Source: a bacterium (GTDB lineage: Bacteria; Babelota; Babeliae; Babelales; CAIQNR01). From it: a DNA stretch of 5,651 nucleotides. This document shows, in pieces, positions 1 to 5,645 of this stretch (within the stretch, counting starts at the first letter, position 1; the number at the start of each line of letters is the position of its first letter). A program made the position numbers and the translations under genes. The stretch is from positions 1 to 5,651 of the forward strand of contig CANNBR010000055.1 of NCBI GenBank assembly GCA_947502805.1, given 5' to 3'. The notes under the pieces were generated by a model. The model saw only the letters and a list, made by a program, of their open reading frames with translations, made no database searches and had not been told where the DNA came from.

Positions 1-603
1 GTCTACGCAGATTTTCTTAATGAGACACTGAATCCTACACAGGGGTTTTTTGGACTTGCTACTATAAAAGGAATGTTTCCGTTTAAAGAGAGTTCATTTC
101 TTATAAAATTTTTGGCAGAGCAGGGAACATTTATTCCGTTTGACCCAACCGTATTAGCAATTCGATTTAGGGCGGGGCATATTTTTAGACGTGAATTTAG
201 TGCAGTAATGCCACCTGAGCGATTTTATCTTGGAGGGCCTTATTCATTGCGAGGGTATCTTCAGGATTATTGCCCGCCTCTTGGTGAGTATATCGATAGC
301 GATGGGCAGGTTAACTTCGTTCCTCAGGGGGGTAAAACCATGCTGAATGCAAACTTTGAGTTACGTATTCCTGTTAATAATCAGGTAGTATGGGGAGCGC
401 TTTTTCAAGATTTTGGGATTCTTATAGAAGATGTGGTTGCACAGGGAATTGGAAGTTCAAAACCATTAGCAGCGACTGGATTTGGAGTGAGATATATGAC
501 CCCCATTGGTCCATTACGATTTGATATAGGTTGGAAGTGGTATAAGAATCGTCCGGAAGATCATTCTTATGCATGGTTTTTGATCTTTGGTAACTCCTTT
601 TAG
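1..603 (+). CDS. Omp85/BamA-family outer-membrane beta-barrel protein, C-terminal fragment (5' end outside window)
   Basis: The reading frame is open from base 1 to the TAG at 601-603, giving the last 200 residues of a longer protein; the ATG at 73 is internal, because family-like sequence (LNPTQG, residues 10-15) precedes it. Seen: FYLGGPYSLRGY at about residues 75-86, matching the conserved loop-6 [V/L]RG[F/Y] motif of Omp85 proteins with Arg84; then a GxGxRYxTPIGPLRFDIG segment around residues 161-178, the typical penultimate strands of the bacterial surface antigen domain; and a C-terminal Phe200, as expected for the beta-signal recognised by the BAM machinery. Family knowledge: such proteins insert or translocate proteins across the outer membrane (BamA, TamA, TpsB types). 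The POTRA domains that would separate BamA from TamA are outside the window, so no symbol is given. It ends 76 bases before the next gene, which has its own promoter, so it is probably a separate transcription unit. Confidence 0.85.
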   Translation, partial: VYADFLNETLNPTQGFFGLATIKGMFPFKESSFLIKFLAEQGTFIPFDPTVLAIRFRAGHIFRREFSAVMPPERFYLGGPYSLRGYLQDYCPPLGEYIDSDGQVNFVPQGGKTMLNANFELRIPVNNQVVWGALFQDFGILIEDVVAQGIGSSKPLAATGFGVRYMTPIGPLRFDIGWKWYKNRPEDHSYAWFLIFGNSF

Positions 604-616
604 CGGCTAGTTCTTT

Positions 617-634
617 GCTTTCAAATTTGAAAGC
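617..634. promoter_or_regulatory. Perfect 18-bp palindrome, candidate operator (or weak terminator)
   Basis: GCTTTCAAA followed directly by its reverse complement TTTGAAAGC forms a gapless 18-bp dyad, 14 bases after the Omp85 stop. Its right half contains TTGAAA (627-632), which also serves as a good -35 box. A symmetric site over a -35 box is the usual arrangement for a dimeric repressor, so the operon may be controlled here. The alternative is a terminator of the upstream gene. That is less likely because the dyad has no loop, the stem is AT-rich, and the bases after it (GTTTATATT) are not a uniform T-run. Confidence 0.5.
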
Positions 635-656
635 GTTTATATTCATGGAGTATAAA
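627..656 (+). promoter_or_regulatory. Sigma70-type promoter of the pot operon
   Basis: TTGAAA (627-632) matches five of six bases of the TTGACA -35 consensus. After an 18-bp spacer, TATAAA (651-656) matches five of six of TATAAT. Transcription would start near 663, leaving a short leader that contains the AAAGGA ribosome binding site at 669-674. It is the only promoter-like pair I find in the spacer before the five-gene cluster. Confidence 0.55.
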
Positions 657-679
657 ACTATGGAATATAAAGGATCTTT

Positions 680-1345
680 ATGAATCACACTGAAAAATCT
701 ATTAATACAAGAGAGCTCTTAAGTCATGAGCTTGCGCATCATTTTCCCTATGCAGTTTTCTCAGTAGCTATCAGTTTTGTAGGTGCTGCACTTTTGGGAT
801 ATTTTTCATTCGGTGCATCGGCAGATGCAGTAGAGTCTGGCTCAATGATACTGTTCCATTCATTCCATTTTCTTCACATTGTGTTTGCTGCAACGGGGGC
901 AGTGCTTACTTATTTTAAATATTCAGACCAGCTACTAAAAGGTTTGATCCTTGGCGCTTTGAATGCTGCTTTTTTCTGTATTCTTTCTGATATTTTTATG
1001 CCCTATCTCGTAGGCACTGTTTTAGGGGTGCAGATGGAATTACATGTGTGCTTTATGCATGAAATGCATAACATTATACCCTTTCTGCTTGTTGGTATTT
1101 TTAATGGATGGTTGTTAAGCAAGCATCACACTGGTAAAAAAAGTTTTTACTCTATTTGGTCCCATTTCACTCATATTTTAGTCAGCTCTTTGGCTTCTAT
1201 GATGTATCTCATTTCTAATGGTATGCATGATTGGATGCCATACATGGGTATTTTATTTGCATTTCTCGTGGTGGCAGTTGTGGTTCCCTGTACTCTTTCT
1301 GATGTAGTAGTGCCAGTCTATGCGGCTCGTTTAGGAAAAGATTGA
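680..1345 (+). CDS. Unrecognised six-helix, His-rich integral membrane protein with internal duplication; first gene of the pot operon
   Basis: The 221-residue product is strongly hydrophobic, with about six membrane segments (approximately 23-44, 56-78, 86-115, 132-147, 158-179, 187-210). I do not recognise the family. Three short motifs occur twice in the same order: HE-[L/M]-x4-P (16-23 and 127-134), H-F-x-H-I (63-67 and 162-166), and C-x-L-S-D-[I/V]-x2-P (100-108 and 204-212). This indicates an ancient duplication of a three-helix unit; with an odd number of helices per unit, the halves would sit in opposite orientations, a common transporter design. The paired His, Cys and Asp residues could bind a metal ion or carry protons, but this is inference. 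The start at 680 is fixed by AAAGGA (669-674) five bases upstream. Its TGA overlaps the potA ATG, so it is translated in step with the polyamine importer genes and may support them, or simply share their promoter. Confidence 0.85.
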   Translation: MNHTEKSINTRELLSHELAHHFPYAVFSVAISFVGAALLGYFSFGASADAVESGSMILFHSFHFLHIVFAATGAVLTYFKYSDQLLKGLILGALNAAFFCILSDIFMPYLVGTVLGVQMELHVCFMHEMHNIIPFLLVGIFNGWLLSKHHTGKKSFYSIWSHFTHILVSSLASMMYLISNGMHDWMPYMGILFAFLVVAVVVPCTLSDVVVPVYAARLGKD

Positions 1346-1347
1346 TG
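1333..1347 (+). promoter_or_regulatory. Ribosome binding site and stop/start overlap fixing the potA start
   Basis: AGGA at 1333-1336 lies eight bases before the ATG at 1345-1347. That ATG shares its A with the TGA stop of the upstream gene (TGATG, 1343-1347). A TTG at 1342 is in frame one codon earlier, but the ATG is the better start by codon preference and spacing. The overlap suggests translational coupling. Confidence 0.65.
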
Positions 1348-2436
1348 AGAAGTATTCAACTTAAAAATATTGAAAAATCATTTAATGGTGAACTGATTCT
1401 TGAAAACATCAACCTTACTATTCCTGAGGGGAAATTTTTTGCCCTTCTTGGGCCAAGCGGGTGTGGTAAAACAACAATCCTTCGCCTGATTGCAGGTTTT
1501 GAAACGCCTGATAATGGATCTATTTTTCTGGGAGATACTGATATTACGTATGTGCCTAGTAACCAGCGTCGAATTAATACTGTGTTTCAAAATTATGCTC
1601 TTTTTCCGCACATGAATGTGTTTGATAATGTTGCGTATAGTTTAATGCTTAAAAAATTAGATGAGGAATTAATAAAAAGCCGTGTATTTAAAATTCTTAA
1701 AGCGGTTCGCCTTGAACATCAAATGTATAAATCGATCAACCAACTTTCTGGTGGTCAACAACAACGAGTAGCTCTTGCGCGCGCAATTATTAATGAGCCT
1801 GAAGTTTTATTGCTTGATGAACCTCTTGCAGCTCTTGATGTAAAGCTTCGTGAGCAAATGCTTATCGAACTTATGGATTTGCAAGAAACACTAAGTACTA
1901 CTTTTGTCTATGTCACTCATGATCAAACAGAAGCGCTGACTCTGGCTGATCAAATGGCCATTATGAATTACGATGGCCATATTGAACAAATCGGCACTCC
2001 GCGAGAAATTTATGAGTTTCCTATTTCATCCTTTGTTGCGCAATTTGTAGGCAAGATGAATATTTTTCGCGGCACTTTGCATAGTGGTAATAAAGTATCT
2101 TTTGTAGAAGAAACAAACCTTGGTGCCTTTGAAGTTGCTGCTGGAGCACGTGTGCCATGGATGGTTGAGGGTGGACAAGTATTAATGGGTGTCCGTCCTG
2201 AAAAGATCTGGATTAGTAAAAAAGCTGAAGAAAATTTCTCCAATCATTTGACTGGTAAAGTTGAATCGATTGTATACCATGGTCCTGCCACTCAATATAA
2301 TGTACGCGTTAAAAATGGTACGCGTATTGAAGTTTTTGAACAGAATGAAGAACATTTTCCTAAAGATAAAATAGATTACGATGATCAAGTGTATCTCCAT
2401 TGGCAAAAAGAAAATGCCGTTCTATTAGAACGCTAG
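1345..2436 (+). CDS. potA: Spermidine/putrescine ABC transporter ATP-binding protein PotA
   Basis: Cytoplasmic ATPase of 363 residues that drives polyamine uptake through PotB/PotC. All ABC motifs are present and look intact: Walker A GPSGCGKTT (36-44), Q-loop Gln82 in FQNYALFPH, signature LSGGQQQR (134-141), Walker B VLLLDEP with catalytic Glu159, D-loop Leu164-Asp165, and switch His192 in THDQTEAL. From about residue 235 follows the regulatory extension of the MalK/PotA class, with a TOBE-type domain around 278-360 that begins with the GVRPE motif (282-286). Length is close to E. coli PotA (about 378). The ATPase domain alone would fit other CUT1/MOI-type importers (iron, sulfate); the assignment to polyamines comes from the adjoining potB, potC and potD. 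The following gene begins nine bases after the stop. Confidence 0.88.
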   Translation: MRSIQLKNIEKSFNGELILENINLTIPEGKFFALLGPSGCGKTTILRLIAGFETPDNGSIFLGDTDITYVPSNQRRINTVFQNYALFPHMNVFDNVAYSLMLKKLDEELIKSRVFKILKAVRLEHQMYKSINQLSGGQQQRVALARAIINEPEVLLLDEPLAALDVKLREQMLIELMDLQETLSTTFVYVTHDQTEALTLADQMAIMNYDGHIEQIGTPREIYEFPISSFVAQFVGKMNIFRGTLHSGNKVSFVEETNLGAFEVAAGARVPWMVEGGQVLMGVRPEKIWISKKAEENFSNHLTGKVESIVYHGPATQYNVRVKNGTRIEVFEQNEEHFPKDKIDYDDQVYLHWQKENAVLLER

Positions 2437-2445
2437 GGGGCTTAC

Positions 2446-3321
2446 ATGAGAACAGAAAAAGTTTTTGTGCAAAAAGAAAATTCTTCTTTTTGGGGAATGA
2501 TTGCTCTTATTTGGCAAGCGCTCTTTTTTTATTTACCGCTTTCATTTTTACTCACGACTAGTTTTGTTAAGCATTTAGCTTCTACTGGTGCTTCTTATTT
2601 TTCTCTTGATTATTATCTTTATTTATTTCAACCAGTGTACGGACTTATTCTGATGCGCTCGCTGTTGGTGGCAAGTTGTACAGTGTTTGTCACTCTTTCA
2701 ATTGCCTATCCTGTTGCGTATTATCTTGCACTCAAAGTTTCTGATAGATGGAAGAATATATTATTTGCCCTTTTGATTTTGCCTTTTTGGACTAATTTTT
2801 TATTGCTCGTGTATTCCTGGTATTTTTTACTTGAGAATGACGGGTTGGTTAATATGGTACTTTTAAAATTAGGGTTGATTTCAACCCCTTTACATATGAT
2901 GAATACAACCGGCGCCATCTATTTTGGCATGTTTTATTGTTATCTCCCCTTTATGTTATTGCCTCTTTATAGCTCTTTAGAAAAGCTTAATCCACAGCTT
3001 TTAGAAGCATCAGCTGATCTTGGTGCAAATTTCTTGCAAACATTACGTAATATTATAATTCCACTTACTACTTCGGGTATTAAGACGGGAGCATTATTAG
3101 TTTTTGTTCCAGCCTTTGGTGAGTTTGTTATTCCAGCTCTTTTAGGCGGGGACAGAACGATGTATGTTGGCTCGGTTATTACTCATTACTTTTTAACAGT
3201 ACGTAATGTTCCGTTGGGTTCAGCTTTTACGTGTATAAGCGCTTTGGTATTAGTTGCATTTGTTACGATAGTATTCAAAGTGTTTCGTTTTGCCTTTGGG
3301 AGAGATAGTTATGGCTCGTAA
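2446..3321 (+). CDS. potB: Spermidine/putrescine ABC transporter permease PotB
   Basis: Inner-membrane permease of 291 residues with about six helices (approximately 17-39, 67-91, 101-127, 155-178, 212-235, 262-283). PotB-type landmarks are clear: LPFWTNFLLLVYSW (112-125), the LPFMLLPLYSSLEKL stretch just before the coupling loop, and the EAA loop E187-A-S-A-D-L-G193 ending in IIIP (203-206), which docks onto PotA. With PotC it forms the heterodimeric channel. The start at 2446 is supported by AGGGGG (2435-2440), which overlaps the potA stop and leaves a five-base spacer. The last 11 bases overlap potC. The 30-residue N-terminal extension before and into helix 1 is not unusual for the family. 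Confidence 0.88.
   Translation: MRTEKVFVQKENSSFWGMIALIWQALFFYLPLSFLLTTSFVKHLASTGASYFSLDYYLYLFQPVYGLILMRSLLVASCTVFVTLSIAYPVAYYLALKVSDRWKNILFALLILPFWTNFLLLVYSWYFLLENDGLVNMVLLKLGLISTPLHMMNTTGAIYFGMFYCYLPFMLLPLYSSLEKLNPQLLEASADLGANFLQTLRNIIIPLTTSGIKTGALLVFVPAFGEFVIPALLGGDRTMYVGSVITHYFLTVRNVPLGSAFTCISALVLVAFVTIVFKVFRFAFGRDSYGS
3298..3313 (+). promoter_or_regulatory. Ribosome binding site deciding the potC start inside potB
   Basis: GGGAG (3298-3302), inside the 3' end of potB, lies eight bases before the ATG at 3311-3313. An in-frame TTG at 3290 would add seven polar/acidic residues (LPLGEIV-like) and has no comparable site. The ATG start also gives a length near that of E. coli PotC. Confidence 0.65.
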
Positions 3322-4096
3322 ACAGTTTTCCTATCGGTCTTTGATATTACCTCTTTGGGTATCAATGGCCTATCTCTTTTTATATTTACCTCTTTTTGTT
3401 TTGATCGCATTTTCTTTTAATGAGGTTGCATTTCCTTATCGCTGGGTTGGATTTTCTTGGTGCTGGTATCAGGAGTTATTTGCTTCAACAGAAATTTGGC
3501 AGGCTGCCTGGAATTCATTACTTGTTGGATCATGTGCGGTGATATTGAGTTTGGTGATTGGTCTTCTCTTTGTGATGTGGAATGCTCAGCGTAAATCTAA
3601 TTATTTACTTACTTATTTTTACCCAAATTTAATTGTTCCTGAGATTGTTCTTACAGTGGGTCTTTTAAGTTTCTTTGTCTTTTTTAATGTGCCGCTTGGT
3701 CTTTTAACGTTGATAGTTGGGCATACCCTCTTGGGCCTTGGCTATACAATCCCGATTTTGCATGCACGGTTTAGTACTCTTGATCGTAATATTATTGAAG
3801 CTTCCCTTGATTTGGGAGCTACCTATCGACAAACGTTTTATAAAGTGGTGTTACCGATTTTAATGCCTGCATTAGTGGCTGCTGGGCTTTTAGTTTTTAT
3901 TCTTTCGCTTGATGATTTTTTGATTGCTTTTTTTTGCGCAGGAGCATCTGCCCAGACCTTACCGCTTTTTATTTTTAGCATGATTCGAACGGGTGTTTCT
4001 CCAGTAGTTAATGCTCTTGCAACGGTGATGTTATCAATTAGTGGGATATTGGTTATTGCATTCTGTTCATTACGAGTAAGGGCACGAGTATGGTAA
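3311..4096 (+). CDS. potC: Spermidine/putrescine ABC transporter permease PotC
   Basis: Second inner-membrane permease, 261 residues, close to E. coli PotC (264). It shows the family pattern throughout: first helix YLFLYLPLFVLIAFSFN, a WYQELF segment before helix 2, the EAA loop E163-A-S-L-D-L-G169 ending VVLP (179-182), the LSLDDFLIAFF segment, and the PotC hallmark GVSPVVNALAT (228-238). It pairs with PotB to form the translocation path and receives substrate from PotD. It overlaps potB by 11 bases and potD by 7, so the three are surely translated from one message. The start is chosen at the ATG with GGGAG eight bases upstream rather than the TTG at 3290. Confidence 0.88.
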   Translation: MARKQFSYRSLILPLWVSMAYLFLYLPLFVLIAFSFNEVAFPYRWVGFSWCWYQELFASTEIWQAAWNSLLVGSCAVILSLVIGLLFVMWNAQRKSNYLLTYFYPNLIVPEIVLTVGLLSFFVFFNVPLGLLTLIVGHTLLGLGYTIPILHARFSTLDRNIIEASLDLGATYRQTFYKVVLPILMPALVAAGLLVFILSLDDFLIAFFCAGASAQTLPLFIFSMIRTGVSPVVNALATVMLSISGILVIAFCSLRVRARVW

Positions 4097-5163
4097 AGCC
4101 AAAATCTTTTACGTTATATACAGCATTTGTTGTTTTTTGGATCACCGCTATTTTTGGCTTTTTATATATTCCTAGTCTTTTTAAGTCTTTTGAAAATAAG
4201 CGTTCGATCAATGTCTTTATGTGGTCGGGAGTGGTTGATCCAAAAGTACTTGTCGACTTTGAAAAAGAGAGCGGAATTAAAGTTAACGTAAGTTATTTTG
4301 AAGGAAATGATGAGCTGATCGTTAAAGTGCTTGCAACAAAGGGTAAGGGATATGACATGATTGTCCCTTCTGACTATGCAGTTACCTTTTTTAGTCAGCA
4401 TGGACTTCTTAAAAAAATAGATACGACAAAATTAGATTTTTGGTCACAGATTCATCCTAAATTTTTAAATCAGTGGTTTGATCCTAAAAATGAATATTCG
4501 GTTCCTGCTGAATGGTATGTACTTGGTCTGTGTATTAATAAAAAACATTTTCCGAATGGGCTTCCTGAAGCAAGCTTGAAGACAATTTTTGAACCCTCTG
4601 GTAACTATCGAATTGGTGCGATTAATGACAGTAAAGAACTTGCTGGATTAGCAGTAAAATATCGGTATGGGATGGTACGTCCTATTGATCAAGCAGAAAC
4701 GCAAGAGATTAAAAGACTGTTAATGAATCAGAAAAAATACGTAGAAGCATACACTGATTTTCGCGGAGATTTTTTACTTGAATCGGGAAATTGTTCAGTA
4801 GTACTTGTGCCCATTTCTGCTATTTGGAAAACGCTAGCAAGCAATGATTCAGTTGTATTTTTGCTTCCTAAAGAAGGAACATTTTTAGGGCTTGAAAACT
4901 ATGTAATTCTAGAGAGTTCAACCAAAGAAGATCTGGTGTATCAATTTATGAACTATCTTTTTAGGCTTGATATACAGAAGTATAATTTTCAAAATCGTAT
5001 TTTACTTTCTACGCGTAGTGATGCGGATTTTGTTTTAGAACATCCTATGTTGCGCGAATGTTTTGAAAAAATTGGCACTGGTGAAGGGAGCGCGCAGCTC
5101 TTTGAGAATCTGCTAACTGATGAACAGGTGAATGATATCTGGATGGCAGTTAAAGGACTTTAA
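4090..5163 (+). CDS. potD: Spermidine/putrescine-binding protein PotD (divergent, possibly membrane-anchored)
   Basis: Extracytoplasmic substrate-binding protein of 357 residues. The N-terminus has basic residues (Lys3, Lys5), a hydrophobic stretch at about 9-30, and no lipobox (first Cys is 148) and no clear AxA cleavage site, so it may remain anchored. The fold signature follows E. coli PotD: NVFMWSGVVDPKVLVDFEKE (41-60), GYDMIVPSDYAV (87-98), YSVPAEWYVLGLCINK (136-151), LLPKEG (258-263). By hand alignment from memory, Trp45, Ser94, Tyr96 and Glu183 fit known ligand positions, whereas the E. coli Trp229, Trp255 and Asp257 positions appear changed (near Pro241, Leu266 and Leu268/Glu269). Polyamine uptake is thus likely from gene context, but the exact ligand is uncertain. 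AAGGG (4078-4082) lies seven bases before the ATG, within potC. Last gene of the operon. Confidence 0.8.
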   Translation: MVKPKSFTLYTAFVVFWITAIFGFLYIPSLFKSFENKRSINVFMWSGVVDPKVLVDFEKESGIKVNVSYFEGNDELIVKVLATKGKGYDMIVPSDYAVTFFSQHGLLKKIDTTKLDFWSQIHPKFLNQWFDPKNEYSVPAEWYVLGLCINKKHFPNGLPEASLKTIFEPSGNYRIGAINDSKELAGLAVKYRYGMVRPIDQAETQEIKRLLMNQKKYVEAYTDFRGDFLLESGNCSVVLVPISAIWKTLASNDSVVFLLPKEGTFLGLENYVILESSTKEDLVYQFMNYLFRLDIQKYNFQNRILLSTRSDADFVLEHPMLRECFEKIGTGEGSAQLFENLLTDEQVNDIWMAVKGL

Positions 5164-5207
5164 GGGGTCCATTTCAGAACCCCCCGGACGTTCTTTGTTA
5201 TTTTTTT
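5164..5207 (+). terminator. Probable terminator of the pot operon
   Basis: Immediately after the potD stop, GGGGT (5164-5168) can pair with ACCCC (5179-5183). A second stem, AGAAC (5176-5180) with GTTCT (5190-5194) around a nine-base loop, is followed by TTGTTATTTTTTT (5195-5207). The two stems share 5179-5180 and so exclude each other. The T-run falls in the last two lysine codons of the convergent gene. Stems are short, so termination strength is uncertain. Read on the other strand, the GC stem may also help end the convergent transcript. Confidence 0.5.
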
Positions 5208-5551
5208 AAAGGTGTTTGTGTCGTCGGAACTTTATTAACAACATTTCCCATAGCGGTCATTGCTGCTTGCATATGGGTTCCTGCAGCCATAAGCCCAGCC
5301 TTTACACCTTCTTGATAAGCGTCTTGCATGCATTGCATGCATTGTTTCATAAGATCAGAATTAAGCATTTTACATATTCCATTCATTTGTATCATTATTG
5401 GACTCTGCATAGACATGCCTTGCATAAGCGGTGCAAAATGTTGTGTTGCCATGTCTGTAACGTTCATTGGTGCTTGTGTCGGTGTAGTTGACCCAAATGT
5501 GTTTCCGCTTACTGCTAAAACAACGAAGCAAAGAGCTTTTTTCATCTTCAT
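5198..5551 (-). CDS. Small secreted Met-rich protein with CxxC motif, family unknown
   Basis: The 117-residue product begins with a typical Sec signal: basic MKMKK, a hydrophobic core (6-15), and a plausible cleavage near Gly20-Ser21 (NTFG/S). The mature part is polar and unusually rich in methionine (17 Met in all, 14.5%), with the short segment QGMSMQSPIMIQM around 44-56, cysteines at 60, 71 and 74 (C-x10-C-x2-C), the exact repeat CMQCMQ (71-76), a helix-prone Ala/Gly/Met stretch (85-101) and a Thr/Pro/Lys tail. I recognise no family. Met clusters with a few Cys and His occur in copper-binding periplasmic proteins, so metal binding is possible but inferred. The start at 5551 is preferred over the Met at 5545 because AAGGA (5562-5558) is six bases away. 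The gene faces the pot operon and stops 34 bases from it. Confidence 0.72.
   Translation of the reverse strand: MKMKKALCFVVLAVSGNTFGSTTPTQAPMNVTDMATQHFAPLMQGMSMQSPIMIQMNGICKMLNSDLMKQCMQCMQDAYQEGVKAGLMAAGTHMQAAMTAMGNVVNKVPTTQTPLKK
5324..5344. repeat. 9-bp tandem repeat inside the small secreted-protein gene
   Basis: TTGCATGCA occurs twice without a gap (5324-5332, 5333-5341), followed by a further TTG. On the coding strand each unit reads TGCATGCAA and encodes Cys-Met-Gln, giving CMQCMQ and thereby creating the CxxC motif. Because the unit is a multiple of three, copy-number change by slippage would keep the frame. Confidence 0.8.
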
Positions 5552-5639
5552 TTTTTATCCTTTTTTGGTACTTGTCCCTTTTTCACTTCACCCCCCGGTG
5601 TTGTGTTTCCCTCTTGCGTACCGATACAAGTAGATGTCT
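5552..5639 (-). promoter_or_regulatory. Structured 5' leader of the small secreted-protein gene
   Basis: The leader between the putative start of transcription and the ATG holds AAGGA (5558-5562), preceded by segments able to pair with each other. TACTTGT (5569-5575) is complementary to ACAAGTA (5626-5632). GGTAC (5567-5571) is complementary to GTACC (5618-5622). CACC/GGTG (5589-5592 with 5597-5600) makes a small hairpin with four G in its loop on the transcript. CTTG/CAAG (5613-5616 with 5627-5630) is a further short option. Some of these exclude each other. Whether this controls translation is unknown. Confidence 0.3.
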
Positions 5640-5645
5640 ATTATA
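5640..5645 (-). promoter_or_regulatory. -10 box of a probable promoter for the small secreted-protein gene
   Basis: On the minus strand 5645-5640 reads a perfect TATAAT. Its -35 box, expected near 5662-5668, lies beyond the window edge and cannot be checked. Transcription would begin near 5633, giving a leader of about 80 bases. Confidence 0.35.

Noticed and set aside
617..643. Rho-independent terminator for the Omp85 gene at the palindrome.
   Set aside because: The dyad has no loop bases, an AT-rich stem and no continuous T-run; overlap with a good promoter favours an operator, though termination is not excluded.
422..688. Minus-strand open frame across the end of the Omp85 gene and the promoter spacer.
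   Set aside because: It opposes a clear Omp85 coding region and crosses the operon promoter; the translation shows no recognisable features.
725..750. HELAH at residues 16-20 of the six-helix membrane protein resembles the HExxH zinc-metalloprotease motif.
   Set aside because: It lies before the first helix with no third ligand motif downstream, and the equivalent spot in the second half reads HEMHN, so it fits the duplicated His motif better than a protease active site.
1342..1344. TTG as an alternative start of potA.
   Set aside because: The next codon is ATG with good ribosome-site spacing and a classic stop/start overlap; the TTG adds only one residue.
1378..2406. Three short minus-strand frames inside potA.
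   Set aside because: potA has every ABC motif in frame, so these are by-products of its codon composition.
3290..3310. TTG start giving potC seven extra residues.
   Set aside because: There is no better ribosome binding site, while GGGAG is well placed for the ATG at 3311, whose product length fits the family.
5216..5633. Cys/His-rich open frames on the plus strand opposite the small secreted-protein gene.
   Set aside because: They are antisense to a frame with a signal peptide and a good ribosome binding site; their Cys/His richness merely mirrors the TGCATG-rich Met/Cys/Gln codons of the other strand.
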